This document shows positions 17,345 to 27,128 of a stretch of DNA of 64,000 bases, piece by piece (the first letter of the stretch is position 1; the number at the start of each line of letters is the position of its first letter). Under the pieces are notes generated by a model, which had not been told where the DNA came from, did not search any database, and worked only from the letters and a program-made list of their open reading frames with translations. The DNA comes from Pararhizobium arenae (GTDB taxonomy: Bacteria > Pseudomonadota > Alphaproteobacteria > Rhizobiales > Rhizobiaceae). The position numbers were made by a program, and so were the translations under genes. The DNA lies in contig NZ_MOOY01000007.1 in assembly GCF_001931685.1 (NCBI RefSeq), forward strand, positions 50,129-114,128, given 5' to 3'.

Positions 17345-17812
17345 TGCCGAACGAGGTGCCGTCGTCCGGTTGCGCCGCATTTCCGATAGAATCGAAAGTT
17401 GAGTGGACCGGGCTGGCTTATGCACCTGCACCCCTTGTCTTTTAGGGGCGAATACCTACATCTGCCGCAGGAAGCCGGAATTTAAGTCTGAAAGGCTAGA
17501 TTCAGCGTTTTTTACCGAATTGAACGGTTTTTTGCCGGAATCGCTTGACGGAGCGACATTTTCTGGGAATCAACCATTCTGGCGCAGAAGGTGAAAATGG
17601 GTACGGCGGATACGGCAATCATGCAAGTGGTCTTTGTATGGGCACGCTGTCGAAGGCGCCGGCCCCTCCACGGTGACTGTCGTGGTTAATCAGGAATTAA
17701 ACATCATCCCGTTACGTCAGGGGTAATGATTCGCGGTGGAGGCTTTGCTGGCCCCCGGACCGAGATGGTCGCACCGCTTATAAAAATGCTTGTCCAGGGA
17801 AAGCGACGAAGA
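17345..17812. other. Long leader region before rpoD
   Basis: A 468-base gap between tdh and rpoD with no convincing gene. A small hairpin, CCCCT (17431-17435) with AGGGG (17444-17448), lies about 90 bases after tdh. Further on is an AT-rich stretch around 17510-17535 and a TTGACG hexamer at 17544-17549 that may belong to an rpoD promoter, though no good -10 can be named. An in-frame open stretch upstream of the rpoD ATG (from 17726) has no sigma-factor similarity. Confidence 0.5.
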
Positions 17813-19861
<2,049 letters not shown>

Positions 19862-19884
19862 TCGGGACAGACGAAAAAAATACG

Positions 19885-19917
19885 AAGGTCGGGCGCGTTG
19901 CCCGGCCTTTTTTTGTT
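19885..19917 (+). terminator. rpoD terminator
   Basis: An imperfect GC-rich stem (GGTCGGGC with GCCCGGCC) closes a short loop and is followed by eight T, about 25 bases after the rpoD stop. Confidence 0.85.
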
Positions 19918-20056
19918 TGTGCGACCATACCTCTTTGAAACAACACCTCCTGTAGGATAAAGCCGGATTTCGCGGCATTGCAACTCTTGGTTACGCAACT
20001 TTTCGATGTTAGACTTCAATCGCTGGGGCTACTGCGTGTGACAATGGAGCAGCCCA

Positions 20057-21454
20057 ATGACGAAGACTGTTGCGAATGCCGTAGGCAAAGGCCTCTTTTA
20101 TAGCGGGGCTTCCACAGCCTGGTTTTCTGCCGTCGGTTCGACCGAAATCCTGAATGGTTCGGCCGGAAACGATTCTCTCTGGGGCAGCGCCGATGTCCGG
20201 GTGACGATGATGGGCGGGGCCGGGGACGATATCTATTATCTGTACTCAGCTGGAAACATCGCGGAAGAGAGCGTGGCCCAAGGGGTCGATACGATCTCGA
20301 CCTGGATGAGCTTCACGCTTCCCACCCATGTCGAGAACCTTGAGGTGACCGGTGATGGTCGTCATGCTTTCGGCAATGCCGCCGACAATATCATTTCCGG
20401 TGGCTCCGGTGCGCAGACGCTCTTTGGTGGACGCGGCAATGATGTTCTATCCGGCGGTGCTGGCGCCGATACGTTCCTGTTCGAGCGCGGAGCGGGCAGC
20501 GACCTCATTCTTGATTTCGGCGCGGAAGACACCCTGCGTCTGAAAGGCTATGGGCTGACGTCATTCGAGCAGGTGCTCGGGCGACTGACCCTGAAGGGCG
20601 ACGATCTGGCGCTCGATCTGGGCAACGGCGAAAAGCTTGTCTTTGCTGATACACGGCCCGAGGACCTGAGGGCTGAACACTTCGATCTGTCGATCGACAA
20701 AAGCCACATGACCCGGACTTTCTTCGACAATTTCTCGACGCTTTGGCTGCGCACCGACAAGGGCGGCATCTGGGACGCGAAGTTTCCCTGGGCGCCGGAA
20801 AGCGGCGGCACGCTGCACACCAACGGCGAGCAGCAATGGTACGTCAATCCGGCCTACGTGCCGACCCGTTCGCTCAATCCGTTTTCCTTGAGCAACGGCA
20901 TATTGACGATCAATGCGGAGCCGGTACCGGAGGGCATGGAGCAGCAGGTCGGTGGCCGCGCCTACACATCCGGCATGCTGACCACCCATTCGTCCTTCGC
21001 GCAGACCTATGGTTATTTCGAGATGCGGGCAGATATGCCGGACGATCGGGGCGCGTGGCCGGCATTCTGGCTGCTGCCCGAAAACGGCAAGTGGCCGCCC
21101 GAACTGGATGTCGTCGAGATGCGGGGACAGGAGCCTCAGACGATCCATACGACGGCGCACTCGATGCAAACCGGCTCGCATACCAAGCAGCACACTGCGA
21201 CGGCCGTGCCTAGCACGGAAGGGTTCCACAATTACGGCCTGCTGTGGACCAAAGACGAACTGGTCTGGTATTTCGACGACGTCGAGATCGCGCGGACGGC
21301 AACGCCTGCGGATATGCACGACCCGATGTACATGGTCGTCAATCTGGCGGTCGGGGGGACCGCCGGCACGCCCTCCGACGATTTCGCCGATGGTGCCCAG
21401 ATGAAAATCGACTATATACGCGCCTATTCGCTGGATCCGGACTGGGCCATCTGA
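20057..21454 (+). CDS. exsH: Secreted GH16 beta-glycanase with RTX repeats (ExsH-like)
   Basis: A 465-residue two-part protein. Residues about 30-145 hold calcium-binding nonapeptide repeats (GNDSLWG, GGAGDDIYY, GGRGNDVLSGGAGAD), typical of proteins exported by type I secretion. Residues about 220-465 are a glycoside hydrolase family 16 domain with the catalytic motif ELDVVE (E349, D351, E354). In Sinorhizobium meliloti, ExsH has this architecture, is exported by PrsDE and cuts succinoglycan during synthesis. Here the enzyme probably trims an exopolysaccharide; whether that is succinoglycan or the product of the cluster at 40-60 kb is unknown. No N-terminal signal peptide and no prsDE genes are seen in the window. 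Confidence 0.85.
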   Translation: MTKTVANAVGKGLFYSGASTAWFSAVGSTEILNGSAGNDSLWGSADVRVTMMGGAGDDIYYLYSAGNIAEESVAQGVDTISTWMSFTLPTHVENLEVTGDGRHAFGNAADNIISGGSGAQTLFGGRGNDVLSGGAGADTFLFERGAGSDLILDFGAEDTLRLKGYGLTSFEQVLGRLTLKGDDLALDLGNGEKLVFADTRPEDLRAEHFDLSIDKSHMTRTFFDNFSTLWLRTDKGGIWDAKFPWAPESGGTLHTNGEQQWYVNPAYVPTRSLNPFSLSNGILTINAEPVPEGMEQQVGGRAYTSGMLTTHSSFAQTYGYFEMRADMPDDRGAWPAFWLLPENGKWPPELDVVEMRGQEPQTIHTTAHSMQTGSHTKQHTATAVPSTEGFHNYGLLWTKDELVWYFDDVEIARTATPADMHDPMYMVVNLAVGGTAGTPSDDFADGAQMKIDYIRAYSLDPDWAI

Positions 21455-21589
21455 AGGGCGCCATCAACCGTGCGCCGAGCCGTAGACATCGGCTCGGCGT
21501 CTTTGTTCTCAAAACCGAAATTCGCAGTTGTCTTGGAACCGGCGGTCCACCATCCTGCATCCGCGTACGGCAGCCATAAGGATATCAGC

Positions 21590-22336
21590 ATGAAGCTCCA
21601 GCTTTTCCGCAATGCCACCTTGAAGCTCGACTACGCCGGTCACACCATCCTGATCGATCCCTATCTTGCTTCCAGGCATTCGCTGCCGTCCTTCGCCGGC
21701 CGCTCACCCAATCCCATGGTGGACCTGCCCGTGTCCATCGACGAGATCCTGGCCGGCGTGGAGATGGTGATCGTATCCCATCTTCACACGGATCATTTCG
21801 ACGATGTGGCCAAGGAGCGTCTGCCGAAGGATTTGCCCCTCTTCTGCCAGCCCGGTGATGAGGGCGACATTCGTGGGGCGGGTTTCACCGATGTGACACC
21901 GCTGACAGATACCGCCATCTGGAATGGCCTGAGGCTGACGCGCCGCGAAGGCAGCCACGGTCTTGGCCCGGTCGTCGATCTCATGGGCTCGGTCATGGGC
22001 TTCACGCTGGAAGGAGAGTGCGAGCCGAACGTTTACTGGGCAGGCGATACCGTGCTTTACCCGCCCGTGGAAAAGACGATTCGCGAGACGACACCGCAGG
22101 TGATCATAACCCATTCCTGCGGCGCCAAATGGGATGGCGACCTCATCGTCATGGATGCGGCGGAAACGGTTGCGGTCTGCGAATTGGCCGGCCAGTCGAC
22201 CGTGGTCGCGGTGCACATGGAAGCGCTGGATCACGCAACTGTAAGCCGTGCCGATCTTCGCGCGGCGGCCGATGCCAAGGGGATTTCTGCCGATCAACTG
22301 CGCATACCGGACGATGGCGAGGTGCTCTCACTCTGA
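21590..22336 (+). CDS. MBL-fold metal-dependent hydrolase
   Basis: A 248-residue metallo-beta-lactamase-fold protein. The metal motif SHLHTDHFD is present near residue 65, with later histidines and an aspartate (YWAGDTV, THSCGAKW, VHMEALDH). The N-terminal RNATLKLDYAGHTILIDPYLA is typical of the UlaG/YtnP-like L-ascorbate-6-phosphate lactonase-related group, but the reaction cannot be stated. No signal peptide. ATG 21590 has AAGGA nine bases upstream; the longer frame from 21470 starts in non-similar sequence. Confidence 0.85.
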   Translation: MKLQLFRNATLKLDYAGHTILIDPYLASRHSLPSFAGRSPNPMVDLPVSIDEILAGVEMVIVSHLHTDHFDDVAKERLPKDLPLFCQPGDEGDIRGAGFTDVTPLTDTAIWNGLRLTRREGSHGLGPVVDLMGSVMGFTLEGECEPNVYWAGDTVLYPPVEKTIRETTPQVIITHSCGAKWDGDLIVMDAAETVAVCELAGQSTVVAVHMEALDHATVSRADLRAAADAKGISADQLRIPDDGEVLSL

Positions 22337-22391
22337 CGCTGGCCTCGACGTTGTTACCTCAAAAGTGCCGGCACTCTATTGATATTTCGGT

Positions 22392-22427
22392 CCTGCCCGC
22401 CAAAGTGAAGGGCAGGATTTTGGTTTT
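22392..22427 (+). terminator. Hairpin with T-rich tail after the MBL hydrolase gene
   Basis: CCTGCCC (22392-22398) pairs with GGGCAGG (22410-22416) and is followed by ATTTTGGTTTT, about 55 bases after the stop. Confidence 0.6.
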
Positions 22428-22466
22428 ATCCGTCGGTCTTTTTCATCGGCGGGCGTGAAGGCTGTG

Positions 22467-23411
22467 ATGCAGGATAAAGTTAAGCGGGATTGGAAAGAGC
22501 TGAGCTGGGGCACGATCGTCTCGATCGCGTTCCATGTGGTAGTCGGCGCCATCCTGCTCTATCAGTTGCCGATGCCCGATTTCACGCCCCCCGAGGAAGA
22601 GACTGTGAGCGTCGAGATGGTTCCCCCGCCTCCGGAGGAAGCCGAGGAGCCGCCGCCCGAGGAGGAGGCCGAACAGGCGCCCCCGCCGCCCGCCGAAGAA
22701 CAGCCGCAGCAGGAGCCACCGCCGGCAGAGCAGGCCGCGCAGGAAATTCCCATCCCCGTCCTGCGCCCGGTTTTTGAATTTGGCGAGAAGGATACGGGAA
22801 ACGCCGAAGCTAACGATGGCGATGCCGCCCGCGAGGCCGCCAAGCCTGCGCCTGAGCCTGTCACCACGCCGGAAGAAAAGCCGATTGAACCGACCGAGAC
22901 CGCCGAAATCGACAGCCAGCCGGCGCTCGAGACCCTTGCTGCGATGGCCGAGGCCGATCCGGCGGATGCGATCGAGCCCTTGCCCGAGGTAGCGGAAATC
23001 GCACCGGAGCCTGAAAAGACGGAGCCTGAACCCGAAGATATCGTCGCCGATATTCCCGAGGCGAAGAAGCTGTTTTCAAAGGATACGGACGACAACCCGA
23101 TCGCGCAGGCGGCCATGGGGGATTTGCCACGCAGCGAGCGCATTGCGCGCCTCTGCAGCAGCGAGCTTTACGCCCAGCTCAAGAACGGATCGCCCTCCTA
23201 CAATGCCGAGCTTGTCCCGTCCTTCGAATTGCCGAAGGGCAATGAGCTGAAGGTTCCCAAAGCTGCATTCCGCTCGAAGAACCGCTGGTATGACATCGCA
23301 TTCCGCTGCGAGGTTGATGCCGATGGCATGCGCGTGGTGTCCTTCGGCGTGGATGTCGGCGCCGAGGTTCCGAAAAGCCAGTGGCGGAGCAGGGGCTTCC
23401 CGTCGTCTTGA
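22467..23411 (+). CDS. DUF930 protein with TonB-like proline-rich linker
   Basis: A 314-residue protein anchored by one N-terminal membrane helix (about residues 17-37), preceded by a short basic cytoplasmic tail. A long Pro/Glu-rich linker of about 160 residues follows (PPPPEEAEEPPPEEEAE and similar), as in TonB and TolA, probably spanning the periplasm. The C-terminal 110 residues match DUF930, with cysteines in ARLCSSEL and IAFRCEVD that could form a disulphide. The function of DUF930 is unknown; a role in envelope linkage is inferred from architecture. GTG 22455 is an alternative start. Confidence 0.78.
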   Translation: MQDKVKRDWKELSWGTIVSIAFHVVVGAILLYQLPMPDFTPPEEETVSVEMVPPPPEEAEEPPPEEEAEQAPPPPAEEQPQQEPPPAEQAAQEIPIPVLRPVFEFGEKDTGNAEANDGDAAREAAKPAPEPVTTPEEKPIEPTETAEIDSQPALETLAAMAEADPADAIEPLPEVAEIAPEPEKTEPEPEDIVADIPEAKKLFSKDTDDNPIAQAAMGDLPRSERIARLCSSELYAQLKNGSPSYNAELVPSFELPKGNELKVPKAAFRSKNRWYDIAFRCEVDADGMRVVSFGVDVGAEVPKSQWRSRGFPSS

Positions 23412-23529
23412 CGGGCATTCGCGTGCCCCGCGAAAGCATATTCCTCAAGCTTCTCTTGCTGTGGCGGAACCATCCGTGCCCATAATCGATTTCGGGCTAT
23501 GATGAGTTTTTTCAAAAGGAGGAAAGCGC

Positions 23530-23883
23530 ATGACCTATGTCGATGGTTTTATCGTTGCGGTGCCCAAGGCCAATCTCGACGCCTACCTGGAGATGGCAAG
23601 GGCCGCGGGCACGATCTGGAAGGAGTATGGCGCGCTTTCTTATGTGGAATGCGTGGCGGACGACGTTCCCTATGGCGAGCTCACGTCTTTTCCCCGCGCC
23701 GTTATGACGAGCGAAGATGAGACCGTGATCTTCTCCTATATCACCTATCCCTCCCGAGAGGTGCGCGACGAGGTCAACAAGAAGGTCATGGCCGATCCGC
23801 GCCTTGGACCGGATCAGTGGACCATGCCCTTTGACGGCAAGCGCATGATCTATGGCGGTTTCAAGAGTATTCTGGAAATGTAG
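23530..23883 (+). CDS. DUF1428 family protein (YbaA-like)
   Basis: A 117-residue cytoplasmic protein matching the DUF1428 family throughout, from MTYVDGFIVAVPK to the C-terminal FDGKRMIYGGFKSILEM. The family has a ferredoxin-like dimeric alpha/beta barrel fold and no established activity. AAAGGAGGAAAG before the ATG is a strong ribosome binding site. It is 30 bases from the next gene and may be cotranscribed with it. Confidence 0.88.
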   Translation: MTYVDGFIVAVPKANLDAYLEMARAAGTIWKEYGALSYVECVADDVPYGELTSFPRAVMTSEDETVIFSYITYPSREVRDEVNKKVMADPRLGPDQWTMPFDGKRMIYGGFKSILEM

Positions 23884-23913
23884 GACACCCCTGCAAATTT
23901 CGTCGAGAACACC

Positions 23914-24336
23914 ATGCCGCAGCAGATTCTGACCGTCTCCACCCGGGGCGCCGGCCTCTACGAATTCACCGACGAGGCTGCCGCCTTCGTGGCCCATGGT
24001 GCCGCGAGGGAAGGGCTCCTGACCCTCTTCGTACGACACACGTCCTGTTCGCTCACCATTCAGGAAAATGCCGATCCCGATGTAAAGCGCGATCTGCAGG
24101 CATTCTTCAACCGGCTTGTCCCCCCGGCTGACGATGCTTCCATGGCCTGGCTGCACCACACGATAGAAGGGCCGGATGACATGCCCGCCCATATCAAGGC
24201 AGCCTTGACGCAGGTTTCTCTCTCCGTTCCGGTGATTTCCGGCCGCCTGGCGCTTGGCACATGGCAAGGCATCTACCTTTTCGAGCATCGCAACCGCCCT
24301 CATCGCCGCGAGATCGTGATGCATCTCAGCGCCTGA
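23914..24336 (+). CDS. YjbQ family protein (UPF0047, secondary thiamine-phosphate synthase type)
   Basis: A 140-residue protein matching UPF0047/YjbQ along its whole length. The family's conserved features are visible: VRHTSCSLTIQENADPDV, the histidine pair in WLHHTIEGPDDMPAHIK, and LGTWQGIYLFEHRNRPHRREI. E. coli YjbQ has weak thiamine-phosphate synthase activity, but the true role is unsettled. Cytoplasmic; likely in one unit with the DUF1428 gene 30 bases upstream. Confidence 0.9.
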   Translation: MPQQILTVSTRGAGLYEFTDEAAAFVAHGAAREGLLTLFVRHTSCSLTIQENADPDVKRDLQAFFNRLVPPADDASMAWLHHTIEGPDDMPAHIKAALTQVSLSVPVISGRLALGTWQGIYLFEHRNRPHRREIVMHLSA

Positions 24337-24473
24337 CCGGCTCTGGACAGCGCCGTGTCCGAAGCGCAGGCTGGGGACGCTTGCAGGTCTATGATTCTCT
24401 TCCTGTTCCAGGAACGAAATCAGTGGCTTGGCGTTCTTTGTCTGCAGGGATGTTCCACAGGGGAGACAGATCA

Positions 24474-24878
24474 TTGACCGACGCGCAAACCATCGCCAGC
24501 CGTTTCATGGAAGCGCTCAACGAGCGTGATTTTCAGACGATTGCAAGTTACGTCGATGAGGATGTGGCGCTCGATACGATGCTCGGACAGCGCACCATCG
24601 GTGCCGAACCGCTGCGCATGGCGATTATGAGCTATTTTCGCTGCTTTGATGAGCAGTTCGGCGACATGGTGGTGATGCACGATGGTTTTGGCCAGCGTGT
24701 TGCCGTCGATACCACGGCGAGGGGCCATTACCGGGAAACGGCATCCGGGCTGCCGGCGGCAAACGGGCAGTCTTATTCCATCCCCAGCGTCTTCGTATTC
24801 GAGGTCGAGGGAGGACTTATCGTGCGGCTCACCCACTACCGCAACATCCGCACGTTCGAGCAGATGCTGTCCCGTTGA
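24474..24878 (+). CDS. SnoaL/NTF2-like fold protein
   Basis: A 134-residue cone-shaped alpha+beta barrel protein of the NTF2/SnoaL type, judged from the TIASRFMEALNERDFQTIASYVDEDV opening and the closing EVEGGLIVRLTHYRNIRTFEQM. Such proteins can be isomerases, cyclases or ligand carriers; no reaction can be assigned. TTG 24474 is preferred because GGGGAG stands eight bases upstream and the family fold starts there; ATG 24450 is possible and adds eight residues. Confidence 0.68.
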   Translation: MTDAQTIASRFMEALNERDFQTIASYVDEDVALDTMLGQRTIGAEPLRMAIMSYFRCFDEQFGDMVVMHDGFGQRVAVDTTARGHYRETASGLPAANGQSYSIPSVFVFEVEGGLIVRLTHYRNIRTFEQMLSR

Positions 24879-25038
24879 GCACCCCTGCTTCGCTGCTTGT
24901 TCCGACTGTCCCATGCCTGAACCGCATATGAATGACCGGTTCGAGCAACATTCAGGTGCAGGCCGCTAGTCTTCTCCCATAGCCCGATCAAGCGCTCCTC
25001 AAGCAAACACCGGGCCGCTCAACGAAGTCCAAGGGAGA

Positions 25039-25419
25039 ATGATGATGAAAAATACGTTTGCAAAACTGATGGTTGTCGGCCTGATCGGTCTTTCCGGTTT
25101 CGCTGGTCTTGGTGCAACGTCGGCATCTGCCGATACGCTTTCGTTCGGCATCCGCTCCGGCGTCGTCGAAGTCCAGTATGGCGGTGGCTATCATGACCGC
25201 CATCGCTGGGATCGCGACCGTCGTCCCGGCTGGGACCGGGATCGCCGCGGCCGCTGCGCGCCTTGGATCGCGACCGAAAAGGCCCGCGACTACGGACTGC
25301 GCCGCGCGCACGTCGTTCATGTCAGCCCGCGCCGCGTGGTCGTTGAAGGCCGTCGTCACGGCGATTTCCGCACGATCGTCTTCGCAAACGTCCGGGGCTG
25401 CCCGGTTCTCGGCCGATAA
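25039..25419 (+). CDS. Small secreted protein with Arg/Asp-rich middle
   Basis: A 126-residue protein not assigned to a named family. Residues 1-32 are a signal peptide (hydrophobic core VVGLIGLSGFAGLGATSAS, cleaved near ASA). The middle is rich in Arg, Asp, Trp and Gly (YHDRHRWDRDRRPGWDRDRRGR). The C-terminal part, with two cysteines (CAPW and GCPVLG), looks folded and may have one disulphide. Similar short periplasmic proteins are common in rhizobia. AGGGAG precedes the ATG; ATG at 25042 or 25045 are equally possible. Confidence 0.72.
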   Translation: MMMKNTFAKLMVVGLIGLSGFAGLGATSASADTLSFGIRSGVVEVQYGGGYHDRHRWDRDRRPGWDRDRRGRCAPWIATEKARDYGLRRAHVVHVSPRRVVVEGRRHGDFRTIVFANVRGCPVLGR

Positions 25420-25474
25420 CGAAGACGGCGCCCATGGTTGCCGGAAACCGGCCGCCACGGGCATTTGATCACAC

Positions 25475-25512
25475 AAAAAGCCTCCAGCTTTGCGAAAGCG
25501 GGAGGCTTTTTC
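25475..25512. terminator. Bidirectional terminator
   Basis: AAAAAGCCTCC and GGAGGCTTTTT form a strong stem with an inner CTTTGCGAAAG segment that extends the pairing. It lies between the convergent secreted-protein gene and the SIMPL gene. Confidence 0.85.
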
Positions 25513-25568
25513 GTTGACGAGATGCCGCGCTCCTGCCCGGTAGTGATCCGGACAGGAGCGTATGCACG

Positions 25569-26312
25569 CTACTGCTTGATCGCGAAGGTGACGTTGACGG
25601 TAACGCTGTAGCTGTTTTCGCCGGTTGCGATCGGAACGGCATCAGCCGCATATTCCTTCGCCATGGCGCGCATCATCGGCATGGGCTCGGGACGCTGCGT
25701 GTTCTCGGAAATTTCGACGATGCGGCCAAGCGAGATGCCGGCCGCTTCGGACAAGACTTTTGCCTTGGCGATGGCGTCGGCGACGGCCGCCTTGCGCGCT
25801 TCGGTCAGCACATCCTCCGGCTTGTCGTTGGTGAACTGGATGCTGCCGCCCTGGTTGACGCCGAGTGTCACGGCCTGATCGATGATTTCCCCCAGCTTCG
25901 GCAGATCGCGCACGCGGATGGTGAGAGAGTTGCCCACCTGATAACCGATGAGGACAGGTGGCTTGTTGCCGCCGTCGCTGTTGTCGGGATACTGGTACTG
26001 CGGGTTGATCGAGAAGCCGGATGTCTGCAGGTCGCGCTCGGCGATGCCGCCATTTTTCAGCGCGTTGAGCACATCGGTCATCGTCTTGTTGTTGGCGTCA
26101 AGGGCCTCGCGTGCGGTCTTTGCGTCGTTGACGACGCTGAAGGACAGGATGGCCATGTCCGGTGCCGTCGCCGAGCGGCCTTCGCCGGACACCGAGATAA
26201 CGGCCTCGCGCGGTGTGTTCTCCTGAGCTTTTGCAGCGGCTGCGGCCGTAAGCACGATGGCCGCGACGGCTGCAACGCCGAACACCGGACGCGAAAAATT
26301 CCTGATCGTCAT
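25569..26312 (-). CDS. SIMPL domain (DUF541) periplasmic protein
   Basis: A 247-residue exported protein with a signal peptide (residues 1-29, ending AAKAQ) and one SIMPL/DUF541 domain. The opening ISVSGEGRSATAPDMAILSFSV and the ending GENSYSVTVNVTFAIKQ are typical. Bacterial members such as E. coli YggE reduce oxidative stress effects, and some form channel-like oligomers. ATG 26312 is chosen because GGAGAG lies upstream and the signal peptide starts there; the frame stays open to 26480 without similarity. Confidence 0.88.
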   Translation of the reverse strand: MTIRNFSRPVFGVAAVAAIVLTAAAAAKAQENTPREAVISVSGEGRSATAPDMAILSFSVVNDAKTAREALDANNKTMTDVLNALKNGGIAERDLQTSGFSINPQYQYPDNSDGGNKPPVLIGYQVGNSLTIRVRDLPKLGEIIDQAVTLGVNQGGSIQFTNDKPEDVLTEARKAAVADAIAKAKVLSEAAGISLGRIVEISENTQRPEPMPMMRAMAKEYAADAVPIATGENSYSVTVNVTFAIKQ

Positions 26313-26465
26313 GAATGGTTCTCTCCAATTGATCGTCCCTGCCGCCTTCTTGGAGACGGATTGTGTAGGCATTACGGCAAAGCCTTGTGGGAACTGAGAA
26401 TTTGGGTTAGAGCCAGACCCGCGGCGGACTACCATTGATCCGCCGCCGTCCTGCTCGTCGGGAAA

Positions 26466-26541
26466 GGGCCTGTAGCTCAATGGTTAGAGCCGGCGGCTCA
26501 TAACCGCTTGGTTGGGGGTTCGAGTCCCTCCGGGCCCACCA
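26466..26541 (+). tRNA. tRNA-Ile2 (CAU anticodon, lysidine-modified type)
   Basis: A complete cloverleaf of 76 bases, including an encoded CCA. The acceptor stem is GGGCCTG with CGGGCCC, the anticodon loop reads CTCATAA with anticodon CAT, and the T loop is GTTCGAGTC. The body resembles E. coli tRNA-Ile2 (TAGCTCA.TGGTTAGAGC and TCATAA.CGCTTGGT) rather than methionine tRNAs, so TilS should modify the C to read AUA codons. A simple anticodon reading would call it tRNA-Met. Confidence 0.93.
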
Positions 26542-26642
26542 AATTTCTAATGTCTGAACTAAGACGTTTATCTATAATAACACAACAGTGTGCAGGCGCG
26601 ACCGGCCACAGTGTTGTTGCCGTTGCCGAGCACAAAGCAGGA

Positions 26643-27116
26643 ATGTCACCATCTATGTTTGATAACGAACGCGATTACGCACCGGCTTTAAAAGCCCTCA
26701 AGCCGGTGCTCCACAATCTGCCTGGCAAGATTGTTGCGATCGGCGGATCACCGGGTGTTGGCAAGACCACTCTCGGCAGATACCTCGCCAGCCGATTCAA
26801 CGTCTCCTTGATCGAGACCGATCTGTTCCTCATTCGCGGTCAGGGCAATATGGTCTACCGTGAAGACTGGATAAATCAAGTCATAAGCTCGCGCCTTGAC
26901 AGAGCCGACCCCGATTGGCAACGTCCAGTCATTATCGAGGGCGCCACGGTACTGCGCCTTCTCGCCAGCATTGGTCGGAAGCCCGATTTCATAATCCATG
27001 TCGTCAACCACGATGCTCCCGAGAGTGAAGGCACGTTGGCAGAAGACTTAAAGAGCTATGAGGTCGCGTATGCGCCAGCGTCCAAGGCTGATATCGTTCT
27101 CAATTTCTCCGATTAG
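26643..27116 (+). CDS. Small P-loop ATPase/kinase-like protein next to the tRNA
   Basis: A protein of about 157 residues with a Walker A motif (GGSPGVGKTT) near residue 35, followed by LGRYLASRFNVSLIETD and a possible Walker B-like VIIEGAT. The pattern suggests a small nucleoside or metabolite kinase-like P-loop protein, but the substrate is unknown. The start is uncertain: ATG 26643, ATG 26655 or ATG 26550 are all in frame, and the P-loop is compatible with each. It directly follows a tRNA gene, a common place for acquired genes, and its base composition looks less GC-rich than its neighbours. Confidence 0.62.
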   Translation: MSPSMFDNERDYAPALKALKPVLHNLPGKIVAIGGSPGVGKTTLGRYLASRFNVSLIETDLFLIRGQGNMVYREDWINQVISSRLDRADPDWQRPVIIEGATVLRLLASIGRKPDFIIHVVNHDAPESEGTLAEDLKSYEVAYAPASKADIVLNFSD

Positions 27117-27128
27117 CAGAGTAAGGGT

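Noticed and set aside
26466..26541. tRNA as attachment site of the mobile element
   Set aside because: The element's recombinases and junction lie at recQ, 16 kb away, and no integrase gene is next to the tRNA.
26466..26541. Call as elongator or initiator tRNA-Met
   Set aside because: The anticodon is CAT, but the body matches tRNA-Ile2 much better than methionine tRNAs.
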